A stretch of 64,000 nucleotides of DNA from JBBQED01 sp038320345. GTDB taxonomy: Bacteria > Bacteroidota > Bacteroidia > AKYH767-A > OLB10. The notes below the pieces were generated by a model. It had not been told where the DNA came from. It did not search any database and was given only the letters and a program-made list of their open reading frames with translations. Below, in pieces: positions 33,931 to 42,394 of the stretch. A program made the position numbers and the translations under genes. Every line of letters begins with the position of its first letter. Position 1 is the stretch's first letter. The stretch covers positions 11,495 through 75,494 of the forward strand of contig JBBQED010000015.1 of NCBI GenBank assembly GCA_038320345.1. The letters run 5' to 3'.

Positions 33931-35232
33931 TTAATAACTACCTCGGGAACGAATTCCTTTAGCAACTTTTTCGAGTGCGAAGATATAGGCAGCAATTCGC
34001 ATAGAAACTTTATAATGTTGTGAAACACTCCAAACATTATGGAATGCTTGTTTCATCCAGCGATCCGCACGTTTGTTGATTTCGTCTTCACTGTAATAAT
34101 ATCCTGTTCGGTTTTGTACCCACTCAAAATAAGATACCGTTACTCCACCACCGTTAGCAAGGATATCTGGAATGAGAATAGCTCCTTTGTTATGTAAAAT
34201 TTCATCAGCACCGGCTGTTGTTGGTCCGTTAGCACCTTCTACAATCAGTTTTGCTTTTACATTGTTAGCATTTACAGCAGTGATTTGATTTTCCGTTGCG
34301 CAAGGTGCAAGAATATCTACATTCAGCTCTAACAAATCTTCATTGCTGATTAAATCTCCACCCTTAAATCCTTGCAAAATACCTTTGTTCTGCTCACGGT
34401 AGGCAATAATTTTTTCAATGTCGAATCCTTTTGGATTAAAAAATGCACCCGTATGATCAGAGATTCCAACCACTTTGATTCCGTGCATTGCAAAATGTTT
34501 TGCAGAGATAGAACCTACGTTTCCGAATCCTTGAACTGCTGCTTTGCATTTCTCTGGTTTCATTTTTAATTTATGCATCGCTTCTAAAGCAGAAGTACAA
34601 ACACCACGACCTGTTGCTTCAACACGTCCTAATGATCCACCCAAATGCAATGGTTTTCCTGTTACAATTCCTGGTGTGAAACTGCCTTTTAGTTTAGAGA
34701 ACTCATCAACGATCCACGCCATTTCACGAGGACCTGTATTCATATCTGGTGCTGGAATATCTTTATCTACTCCAAAAATATCCGACATCGCTACTGTATA
34801 AGCGCGAGTAAGTCTTTCTAATTCGCCTACCGACATTTTATGCGGATCACAATTAATTCCGCCTTTAGCTCCACCGTAAGGAATATCAGCAATGGCACAT
34901 TTAAAGGTCATCCATGCAGCAAGTGCTTTTACTTCATCCGCATCAACCGCAGGTGAATAACGAATTCCTCCTTTTGAGGGTCCGAGTGCAGTACTGTGAA
35001 TTACACGGTATCCTTCGAAAGCATGGATAGAACCATCATCCATTTTGATAGGAAGACTCACCTCTACAAGTTTAGAAGGGGTCTTCATTATTTCATAAAC
35101 GTCAGATTCTAGTCCGACGATTTTTGCAGCCACATCAAAGCGTTGAATCATTGCTTCAAATGGGTTAGTTGAATCCTTTACAGGAGCTGCTTGTTTCAAC
35201 TTTGATTTTTTGGTGATAGCTGTTACTGCCAT
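33931..35232 (-). CDS. gdhA: Glutamate dehydrogenase
   Basis: Interconverts glutamate and 2-oxoglutarate plus ammonia. The 433-residue product has the active-site Lys in PYGGAKGGINCDP, the substrate segment SKGGIRYSP, PAPDMNTGPREMAWI, and the Rossmann GFGNVGS region. The length and the GFGNVGS form fit the hexameric NAD(P) family; which cofactor is used is unclear. ATG 35232 is preferred over the in-frame Met at 35313, because a strong promoter lies between them (35260-35289). The gene is followed by a terminator and appears to be monocistronic. Confidence 0.96.
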   Translation of the reverse strand: MAVTAITKKSKLKQAAPVKDSTNPFEAMIQRFDVAAKIVGLESDVYEIMKTPSKLVEVSLPIKMDDGSIHAFEGYRVIHSTALGPSKGGIRYSPAVDADEVKALAAWMTFKCAIADIPYGGAKGGINCDPHKMSVGELERLTRAYTVAMSDIFGVDKDIPAPDMNTGPREMAWIVDEFSKLKGSFTPGIVTGKPLHLGGSLGRVEATGRGVCTSALEAMHKLKMKPEKCKAAVQGFGNVGSISAKHFAMHGIKVVGISDHTGAFFNPKGFDIEKIIAYREQNKGILQGFKGGDLISNEDLLELNVDILAPCATENQITAVNANNVKAKLIVEGANGPTTAGADEILHNKGAILIPDILANGGGVTVSYFEWVQNRTGYYYSEDEINKRADRWMKQAFHNVWSVSQHYKVSMRIAAYIFALEKVAKGIRSRGSY

Positions 35233-35259
35233 GCTATATTTTGTGATGTTATGGGAGGG

Positions 35260-35289
35260 CGAAATTAGCAAATTAACCCCGACCGACAA
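35260..35289 (-). promoter_or_regulatory. Bacteroidota promoter of glutamate dehydrogenase
   Basis: Minus-strand TTG (complement of 35287-35289), 19 bp, TAATTTCG (complement of 35260-35267). The spacing is ideal and the -7 box is the TTCG variant. It gives a leader of about 20 nt to ATG 35232. Confidence 0.68.
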
Positions 35290-35340
35290 ACGATTAAATC
35301 GCCTTATTTCCAATGTATTGACCTAAACCACAGGTTTCCT

Positions 35341-36381
35341 TCACTTTACAGAAGCTACAATTTGCTTCACAAAGAGCTTTAAATCTCCTCTCAAAGCGAG
35401 TAAATCGCGCTGAAATGTACTTTGACTACTTCTATATCGATAAAATCCCATGAACCATGCATTGTTGGGCAGATGATCCCCCGGAAATTCAAATCGATAT
35501 CTTTCAGGATAGTTGAGGGGTAATTGGTTGATTCCCAATATTAAGTCTTTGATGAAAAAATACTTCTGAAGCTGCATTTTCTGAATATCCTGATCCTTAG
35601 CCATACTAGAATATAAACTATCCAATTGTTTACAGGCATTTACCATATAATCCCCGTACACTTCTTCATCTTTCTGCCTGCCCGTATATTTCTTTAATTC
35701 TTCGGATTCACTTCCATATTTTGATCTTAAAAAACGAAGCGCCCCTTGTTCTCCAATAAATGTGGCTAGATTCTCATTATAATCTACACTACCCGGGAGA
35801 TATACTGTTGAATGTGTTAATTCATGGATGATGAGTTCTGCCAGATTTCCTTCATTTCTTCTGAGCATATTACTCAGCACCGGATCTCTAAACCACCCTA
35901 ATGTCGACCATCCTCCAGTAGGTGAAAATTCAGTATCATAACCTTCCGCTTTTAATCTATTCTGCTCTGGAATTCCATTGTCACGAATAAAAAATCCCTT
36001 GTAGGATACTGCTCCCAGAAACGGAAATTTCCATTGATAAGGTTTCATCGAAAAAGCTTCGCAGGCAGTAAGTACCCATAACACTGGTTTCCCTTGCTGA
36101 TCATAAAAAGTACTGTAATTTTTAGAGTCTTTTAGTCCTAATGAATCAATAGCGAATTTTCTGATCTCAGCAATCAGTAGAAGTTTACTGCGGATACTAT
36201 CCGGACAAGTAGGATCTGCTAGTACTTCTTCAATGGGTTTTGCATTTTGAATAATATGCATCTGTCCTCGAAGTTGAGCAATACCATAACTGATTAACTC
36301 ATGGTAAAGGAGAGCAGAAATTAATAGCAGACCTGTTAACACCAGCAGTACATACCGGATTACTTTTTTTATTTTCATCAT
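35341..36381 (-). CDS. Putative metallo-aminopeptidase (PF10023-like)
   Basis: A 346-residue protein. An N-terminal hydrophobic anchor (residues about 8-28, VLLVLTGLLLISALLY) places it at the membrane with the catalytic part outside. The zinc motif HELTHSTVYLPG matches HExxH, followed by NENLATFIGEQGA with a likely third ligand Glu. The segment FSPTGGWSTLGWFRDPVLS is typical of the predicted aminopeptidase family PF10023. Its start overlaps the end of the DUF2723 gene by 4 bp (ATGA), so the two are translationally coupled. The substrate is unknown. Confidence 0.8.
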   Translation of the reverse strand: MMKIKKVIRYVLLVLTGLLLISALLYHELISYGIAQLRGQMHIIQNAKPIEEVLADPTCPDSIRSKLLLIAEIRKFAIDSLGLKDSKNYSTFYDQQGKPVLWVLTACEAFSMKPYQWKFPFLGAVSYKGFFIRDNGIPEQNRLKAEGYDTEFSPTGGWSTLGWFRDPVLSNMLRRNEGNLAELIIHELTHSTVYLPGSVDYNENLATFIGEQGALRFLRSKYGSESEELKKYTGRQKDEEVYGDYMVNACKQLDSLYSSMAKDQDIQKMQLQKYFFIKDLILGINQLPLNYPERYRFEFPGDHLPNNAWFMGFYRYRSSQSTFQRDLLALRGDLKLFVKQIVASVK

Positions 36382-38285
36382 GCTGGACGGAACAGAAATT
36401 CCATTCTCTTTTTCATCTGTCGTTGAAGTTTTTTGATGCGTTGATAGCTGGCTTCCGATTGATTAAATAATTTGAGGTCACCAGTTTGACGATAGTACGT
36501 TCTACTGAAATCAAGTGCCGCCTCCAAATCAACTAACTTGTCAGCAGCAGCAGGTTCCATGAGTAGTCGTGGAGAATTCAGCCAGTTAAATGGCAATGCA
36601 GGAAATGTTTTACCTTGTTGTGTTGGGATAGAACTTACAAGGCATCCAGAGATAAATGTGGAGGGAAATACTTGATATTGATTTAACGTAAGATAAGCTT
36701 TCGGATCTGCCATAAACGCAACATGATTTGAAGTGCAATATGCAAGGATGGCTTTAATGACATCGGTGTAGGAAGCTAGTAATTCCGGATTGTCAAGCGT
36801 ACAACCTGTATTGTAAATTTCTAACGGATGGGCAGTACCTAAAAGTTCAATAAAATGATCGTATTCTTTTTGAATGCTTTTATACAACTGAGGATAGTTG
36901 TTAGGTAGTAATTTAAAATGGGTGAATTTCAAATCGTAATTCAACACAATTAAATCAGGACGAAAATTTAAATTATGGCGATAATAATTATAGGTAATAA
37001 TGGTGGTCCAGTCAGCAATTAATACAACACTTCCCTTTGGTGCAGAATCATCAAGCGCTTTCATGAGCGATTCACTCACATCATAGTGACGCAAATCCGT
37101 TTTTGGAGCATTTAACCAGGCACCTATCACGAGAAAGATTGGAAAAATATTTTGCATGCGTACATCCCATTGCACTGCTTTCGCCATCCCAACTGGAAGT
37201 AAGATCGCGAGCATAAAAAACGGCATCACCATATAAGCGTCAGTATCTGCTGTCTGGTCGATGCGAAGTTGATAAATCAGTACGATTAAAAAGTAGCCAA
37301 TAATTGCAAGTGGAAGACGCCTAAGTTTACGAGCAAAAAGTCCTGTAATTCCTAAGATCAAAAAGGGAATAAATAAAAAAATTTGTTCAAATGAAATTCG
37401 CATAAAGTAGGGAAAGCGCATTGCAACAATTCCGTTTACCGTTTGCTGAGTATTTTTGATCCAAGCTCCTCCACTGATATGGTAAATCAGTCGCTTGAAA
37501 TTATCAGGACTTCCAAATGCAAAATAGGAAATGCTTCCTGCTCTTATCATCATACCTACATAAAAAACAAGAGTGATAGTCGCCGTAATTCCTGCGAACA
37601 TTAAAAATTCTTTTCCACGGAAATAGCTATAGAAAGAGGGGCGTTCAACTTGCTTTTTCTTTTTCGTTTCCTGAATCACTTGAAGCCATCCCTTCGGCAA
37701 AAGCAATGCTAAAAACGGAGTAAATAAAAGCATTGTTAAATGATGATTTGCTAATCCCAATGCTAATCCTATCGCTGCAATGAAATGTCCTGATTTTCGC
37801 TCATCGATTTCATGTAAAACCAGTCCATAAAATAATATTGCTGTGGCTAAAATTTGAAATCCATATACTTCAATCGAATGCGACCAATGCCAGATTGTAC
37901 TGCCACAAATTGGAGTTAATCCGGTGATGATTGCAATGATGAAATGTGAATGGTTATGTAATTCCGGAAATAATTTTTCCGTAATCTTCCTACTCATTAT
38001 ACTTAGTAATCCTGCCGCCAATGCAACACAAATGGCCGAAAAAATAACCATCGATGCAAGATGTGAAAGTCCTGTAATTGCAGTTAGCGTACTCCAGCAA
38101 TAGGAGCAAAATACATAAGCTGGAAAACCGGGTGCATGTGCAATTCCTGCATAGAAACTTACGAGTGAAAATTCTCCGGCATCAGCAAATCCAAAGGAAG
38201 TGAAATTAGCATTCATCAGAGAGATGAATAGGGTAATTGCAAAAACTAAGATCGTTTGCAGAGCAGGACTTTTCTTGATCATCAT
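36378..38285 (-). CDS. DUF2723 / GT117-like membrane glycosyltransferase
   Basis: A 635-residue membrane protein. The N-terminal half has about 10 hydrophobic segments and begins with the family hallmark FADAGEFSLVSFYAGIAHAPGFPAYVF, an acidic first loop followed by a PPGYP-like element. The acidic residues there are the predicted catalytic ones of GT-C enzymes. From about residue 400 a periplasmic soluble part follows (SVVLIADWTTIITYNYYRHN). DUF2723 proteins of Bacteroidota belong to the O-mannosyl/protein glycosylation enzyme group; CAZy family GT117 is from memory. The coupled downstream peptidase suggests a joint envelope role, which is inference. Confidence 0.83.
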   Translation of the reverse strand: MMIKKSPALQTILVFAITLFISLMNANFTSFGFADAGEFSLVSFYAGIAHAPGFPAYVFCSYCWSTLTAITGLSHLASMVIFSAICVALAAGLLSIMSRKITEKLFPELHNHSHFIIAIITGLTPICGSTIWHWSHSIEVYGFQILATAILFYGLVLHEIDERKSGHFIAAIGLALGLANHHLTMLLFTPFLALLLPKGWLQVIQETKKKKQVERPSFYSYFRGKEFLMFAGITATITLVFYVGMMIRAGSISYFAFGSPDNFKRLIYHISGGAWIKNTQQTVNGIVAMRFPYFMRISFEQIFLFIPFLILGITGLFARKLRRLPLAIIGYFLIVLIYQLRIDQTADTDAYMVMPFFMLAILLPVGMAKAVQWDVRMQNIFPIFLVIGAWLNAPKTDLRHYDVSESLMKALDDSAPKGSVVLIADWTTIITYNYYRHNLNFRPDLIVLNYDLKFTHFKLLPNNYPQLYKSIQKEYDHFIELLGTAHPLEIYNTGCTLDNPELLASYTDVIKAILAYCTSNHVAFMADPKAYLTLNQYQVFPSTFISGCLVSSIPTQQGKTFPALPFNWLNSPRLLMEPAAADKLVDLEAALDFSRTYYRQTGDLKLFNQSEASYQRIKKLQRQMKKRMEFLFRPA

Positions 38286-38311
38286 TCGAAATTTTTAAGA
38301 ACCGAATTTAT

Positions 38312-38340
38312 AAAAAAAAGCCCCGGATATTTCCGAGGCT
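38312..38340 (-). terminator. Terminator of acyl-CoA dehydrogenase
   Basis: AGCCTCGGA-AATA-TCCGGGGCT followed by eight T on the minus strand. A 9-bp stem with one wobble, 16 bp after the stop codon. Confidence 0.92.
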
Positions 38341-38356
38341 CTCATTTCTTTAAGGA

Positions 38357-40144
38357 TTAAAAACAATATTTACCAGCTTCAATTAAAGTGGCTGCAATTC
38401 GACGACGTGATTCTTTAGTATTTACCGGAGTTGTTTTAGTAAACCGTTTTAATCCCAAGAGCATCATCCTTTGCTCATCACCTTCCGCCATTGAATTAAT
38501 GGCATTTTTACCGTTGACTTGAATACGATCTAATGCATCATTCAAATAAACTCTCATGATATCAATTTGATTCGCACATGCTGCTTCTCCTTTCATAGAT
38601 ACCAACTTTTGTACGCGGAGTAAAACAGATTCAGTATTGTAAGTATCGATGGCCATGTCAGCGATGTTCATGATAATTTCCTGTTCTTTAGCTAACGTCA
38701 TCATGAATTTCTGTACTGCTGCTCCCGCAACCATCAGTATGCACTTTTTCATATTCGCTACTGCTCTCATTTCCTCTGCAAAAAGTGAAGTGTCAGCATT
38801 TCCGAATTCAGGAATTGCCATCAGTTCTTTTTGAACATTCATGGCTGGTCCCATCAAGTCCAATTCGCCTTTCATCGCACGCTTTAAAATCATATCTACA
38901 GCAAGCAATCGATTGATCTCATTCGTGCCTTCGAATATTCGATTGATTCGTGAATCACGATACGAACGGTCCATCGGGAAGTCTGCCGAATAACCATATC
39001 CTCCATATACCTGAACACCTTCGTCAACTACATAGTCCAACACTTCGGATCCTTCTACTTTCAACATCGCACATTCAACAGCATATTCTTCTGCAGCACC
39101 TAATAATGCTTCCGCAAAAGATTTTCCATCTGCTAATAACCGTTGCTCCATTTCTTCGATCAGATGACTTACTCGATATAGAGAAGATTCTACTACAAAT
39201 GTTCGGATGGCTTGTTCTGCAATTTTATGACGGATAGCGCCAAATTTTGCAATCGGTAATTTAAATTGTATGCGAGTATTTGCATAATCAATGGTAGAAG
39301 TACACACTTTTTTACACGCTCCCAATGTTGCAGCTGCCAGTTTAGCTCTTCCAATATTCAAAATATTAAAGGCAATAAGATGTCCTTTTCCTATCGTTCC
39401 TAATACATTTTCTGCGGGGATTTTACAATCACTGAAAAATAATTGTCGCGTAGAAGATCCTTTGATTCCCATCTTATGTTCTTCTTCGCCCATACTTAAT
39501 CCTTCCGTTCCTTTTTCAACGATGAATCCAGTGAACTTATCTCCGTCAACTTGCGCAAACACTGTGAATACATCTGCAAATCCTGCATTGGTAATCCACA
39601 TTTTTTGTCCATTCAAGATATAATGTTTTCCATCAGGAGTTAATACCGCTTTTGTTTTTGCTGCGAGTGCATCTGATCCTGACCCAGGTTCAGTTAAGCA
39701 ATAAGATCCTTTCCATTCTCCAGTCGCTAACTTTGGAAGATATTTTTTCTTTTGTGCTTCAGTGCCAAAATACATGATGGGTAATGTTCCGATTCCTGTA
39801 TGCGCTGCCATCGCTACGCTGAAAGAATGACCGCCACCAAGTACTTCCGTGATGAGCATGTTGGTCAGAAAATCTTTTCCTAATCCTCCGTACTCTTCAG
39901 GAATCGTAATTCCTAATAATCCTAACTCACCAGCTTTATCAAGCAATGAGGGCATCAATCCCGGTTCTAACGAATCGATTCGATCTAGATTGGGATAGAT
40001 GTTTTGTTCCAGAAAATCATTGGCCATGTCGGCCATCATATGATGCTCTTCGTTGAATTGTTCAGGAATAAAAGTATCCTCAGGACTAGAATTTTTAATG
40101 ATGAATTCTCCTCCTTTGAGTGCAGTTTTAATGCTCGTTTCCAT
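38357..40144 (-). CDS. fadE: Acyl-CoA dehydrogenase (FadE type, 595 residues)
   Basis: First step of fatty acid beta-oxidation: FAD-dependent formation of trans-2-enoyl-CoA. The core covers residues 30-430 with CLTEPGSGSDALAAKTKA, MGIKGSSTRQLFFSD, YGGYGYSADFPMDR and the catalytic Glu in IFEGTNEINRLLA. An extra helical C-terminal domain of about 160 residues gives the length of the Bacillus FadE / very-long-chain type. The gene carries its own terminator. In Bacillus and many Bacteroidota the partners are fadN and fadA in one operon; here they lie 9-13 kb away on the same strand. Confidence 0.95.
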   Translation of the reverse strand: METSIKTALKGGEFIIKNSSPEDTFIPEQFNEEHHMMADMANDFLEQNIYPNLDRIDSLEPGLMPSLLDKAGELGLLGITIPEEYGGLGKDFLTNMLITEVLGGGHSFSVAMAAHTGIGTLPIMYFGTEAQKKKYLPKLATGEWKGSYCLTEPGSGSDALAAKTKAVLTPDGKHYILNGQKMWITNAGFADVFTVFAQVDGDKFTGFIVEKGTEGLSMGEEEHKMGIKGSSTRQLFFSDCKIPAENVLGTIGKGHLIAFNILNIGRAKLAAATLGACKKVCTSTIDYANTRIQFKLPIAKFGAIRHKIAEQAIRTFVVESSLYRVSHLIEEMEQRLLADGKSFAEALLGAAEEYAVECAMLKVEGSEVLDYVVDEGVQVYGGYGYSADFPMDRSYRDSRINRIFEGTNEINRLLAVDMILKRAMKGELDLMGPAMNVQKELMAIPEFGNADTSLFAEEMRAVANMKKCILMVAGAAVQKFMMTLAKEQEIIMNIADMAIDTYNTESVLLRVQKLVSMKGEAACANQIDIMRVYLNDALDRIQVNGKNAINSMAEGDEQRMMLLGLKRFTKTTPVNTKESRRRIAATLIEAGKYCF

Positions 40145-40374
40145 AGTTGGTAAATTTTAATAAAAGATATACGATGGGATGATGGTTTTGTTCGACTTAA
40201 CCTCACAAATTTGAGTATAACAATTGCTAATAACAAGGAATTGAGGCTACAATATTGTTGATTTCCATCGTTTTCTGTCAAATATTGAATTTTTAATTTG
40301 AGAATCGGAGGTCTTTGCTTTTTTTATGTAAAATCATGTCGTTATTCCTACTTAGTCCTTCGCTCTTAATTCAG

Positions 40375-40382
40375 TAATTTTG
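40375..40382 (+). promoter_or_regulatory. -7 box directly before the TsaC/Sua5 gene
   Basis: TAATTTTG, then AGGC and ATG 40387. The spacing is the same 4 bp seen at three other genes of the window. Confidence 0.42.
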
Positions 40383-40386
40383 AGGC

Positions 40387-41346
40387 ATGCAAACCATTAC
40401 GGATACTGATCTTCATCTCGCAGCAAATTTTCTCGATAATGGGGAACTGATCGCCATTCCTACTGAAACAGTTTATGGTCTTGCTGGTAATGCCCTCAAT
40501 GATACTACTGTGATGAATATTTTTCGGGTGAAGGAACGTCCTGCTTTTGATCCACTAATTGTTCATGTTGCTGATGCTGATGAAGTGATGCATTATGTTG
40601 TGGATATACCCTTGAGAGCGCAACAACTGATGGAAGCCTTTTGGCCGGGCCCATTAACGATCGTGCTCAAAAAGAAATCTATTATTCCGGATCTCGTGAC
40701 TTCAGGATTGGATACGGTAGGTATGCGAATGCCTTCACATCCCCTGACCTTGGAATTATTAAATCACCTGAAATTTCCTTTGGCAGCTCCTAGCGCAAAT
40801 CCGTTTGGATATATTAGTCCTACCTCAGCAAAGCATGTGATGGATCAGCTGAGTGGTAAAATTCCATACATCCTCGATGGTGGAGATTGTAGCGTAGGCT
40901 TGGAATCAACTATTGTAGGATTTGAAGAAGATCGATGTGTAGTTTATCGTCTCGGGGGACTAACGCTAGAGGCTATCCGAAAAGTAGTTCCCGAATTAGA
41001 AATTCAGGTAAATATCTCGTCGGATCCTAAAGCTCCCGGGATGTTGAAGAGTCATTATGCTCCGCGGAAGCAATTATTGTTCGGTGATTTTAATACGATG
41101 AAACATCATCTCCGTGCAAAGCGTTGTGCAGTACTTTCTTTTGCGGAAAATGCAGAGGTGAGAGCAAATGCAGTGGTGTTTAAAATGCTTTCCCCAGAAA
41201 ATAATATCGACGAAGCCGCTAGAAATTTATTCGCTGCTCTTCGCGAACTTGACAATGCTGACGTAGATCTGATTATTGCTGAACCTGTTCCTGATTTCGG
41301 TCTTGGTAAAGCAATTAACGATCGTTTGAAGAGAGCAGCAGGTTAA
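40387..41346 (+). CDS. tsaC: L-threonylcarbamoyladenylate synthase (Sua5 type)
   Basis: Makes threonylcarbamoyl-AMP for the t6A modification of ANN-decoding tRNAs. Residues 1-200 form the YrdC domain (NGELIAIPTETVYGLAG, KERPAFDPLIVHV, FWPGPLTIVLKKKS, AAPSANPFGYISPTSA). Residues 215-319 are the Sua5 C-terminal domain, linked by SDPKAPGMLKSHYAPRK. The length of 319 residues therefore makes it the Sua5 rather than the short YrdC form. It converges with the sterol-desaturase-like gene, with 9 bp between their stops. Confidence 0.96.
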   Translation: MQTITDTDLHLAANFLDNGELIAIPTETVYGLAGNALNDTTVMNIFRVKERPAFDPLIVHVADADEVMHYVVDIPLRAQQLMEAFWPGPLTIVLKKKSIIPDLVTSGLDTVGMRMPSHPLTLELLNHLKFPLAAPSANPFGYISPTSAKHVMDQLSGKIPYILDGGDCSVGLESTIVGFEEDRCVVYRLGGLTLEAIRKVVPELEIQVNISSDPKAPGMLKSHYAPRKQLLFGDFNTMKHHLRAKRCAVLSFAENAEVRANAVVFKMLSPENNIDEAARNLFAALRELDNADVDLIIAEPVPDFGLGKAINDRLKRAAG

Positions 41347-41355
41347 TGTAATTTA

Positions 41356-42309
41356 CTAACGGACGAGCATATCCGTAGGAGCATCAAAATTATTACTTGG
41401 AAGTTTTTCAATGCCCATTTGTATGCGGAGTTCTTTCGCAGTTTGTGTGCTTCCATCATGACTCCAGCCTGGTGCCATAAGTAGATATTTTAACCGGATC
41501 GACCAGGGCAAATCTTTTTTTAGATCTTTTGCAAGATCAGAAAATTCATGGGTGATCATTTTTACAGGATGGTTTCGGAACTCCAACTCTTTCGTGATTC
41601 CAAATTTCACCGGCTCTTCTTTTAACTCTTCCTGAAAAGTTCCGAAAATACGATCCCAAATGATTAATACCATTCCCATGTTTTTGTCCAAATAGATGAT
41701 ATTGCTCGCATGATGCACCCTATGATGTGCTGGACTCACAAACACAGTCTCAAACCACGCCGGCATCTTTTTGATGTATTGCGTATGTACCAATACCCCA
41801 TATACTTGAGTCAACGAAAACATAAATAAAATGTCGATCGGTTGAAATCCTAGTAATGCTATCGGTATAAAATAAAGAAAGCGGTAAACAGGTTGTAAAA
41901 CCGACGATCTGAAACCAGTGGTTAGGTTGAATTCCTCAGAAGAATGGTGGGTCACATGAACCGCCCAGAATAACCGGCAGTAATGATCTACCGAATGCTC
42001 TACATAAAAGGCTAGATCCTCTAAAATAAAGAGTAAAAACCAGTAAAGTACGGGCATGGTCCAGGTATCAATCAAACGATGCTTATAAAACCATACTAAA
42101 ACCAATAAGTATATACCTCTGATAATTAGATCAATAGCTGCATTGGAAACGGTAAACCAAATATTAGTAATCGTTTCTCGGATCGAATAATAGCCTTTTG
42201 CTCTTAAATGACTCATAATAATTTCAAACGCAATGACTAAAGCATACAGCGGGGTGCTGATGAGCAATAGAATCTGTTCGTTGAAATTGATTTGTAGTCC
42301 GTGAAACAT
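41356..42309 (-). CDS. Sterol desaturase / fatty acid hydroxylase family protein
   Basis: A 317-residue membrane enzyme of the di-iron hydroxylase superfamily. The His clusters are HSVDHYCRLFWAVH, HVTHHSSEEFN, LVHTQYI and PAHHRVHHASN, sufficient for two irons. About five membrane segments are seen. EDLAFYVEHSVDHY is the usual start of the family. Substrates of such proteins include sterols, fatty acids, carotenoids and alkylglycerol ethers; which one cannot be told here. Preceded by a TATTTTTG -7 box on the minus strand. Confidence 0.9.
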   Translation of the reverse strand: MFHGLQINFNEQILLLISTPLYALVIAFEIIMSHLRAKGYYSIRETITNIWFTVSNAAIDLIIRGIYLLVLVWFYKHRLIDTWTMPVLYWFLLFILEDLAFYVEHSVDHYCRLFWAVHVTHHSSEEFNLTTGFRSSVLQPVYRFLYFIPIALLGFQPIDILFMFSLTQVYGVLVHTQYIKKMPAWFETVFVSPAHHRVHHASNIIYLDKNMGMVLIIWDRIFGTFQEELKEEPVKFGITKELEFRNHPVKMITHEFSDLAKDLKKDLPWSIRLKYLLMAPGWSHDGSTQTAKELRIQMGIEKLPSNNFDAPTDMLVR

Positions 42310-42331
42310 TGGCTAGCTTTAATCGGGATGG

Positions 42332-42339
42332 CAAAAATA
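42332..42339 (-). promoter_or_regulatory. -7 box of the sterol-desaturase-like gene
   Basis: TATTTTTG on the minus strand (complement of CAAAAATA), 22 bp before ATG 42309. No TTG at the ideal -33 distance. Confidence 0.45.
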
Positions 42340-42394
42340 AGCTTTGTTAGCATTGCCAGCATGATATTTTCCTGAACTAACCAATTTAATAAAT

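Noticed and set aside
39291..39623. Plus-strand 110-codon frame within the acyl-CoA dehydrogenase region
   Set aside because: It is antisense to a strongly supported, conserved enzyme and has no recognisable domain.
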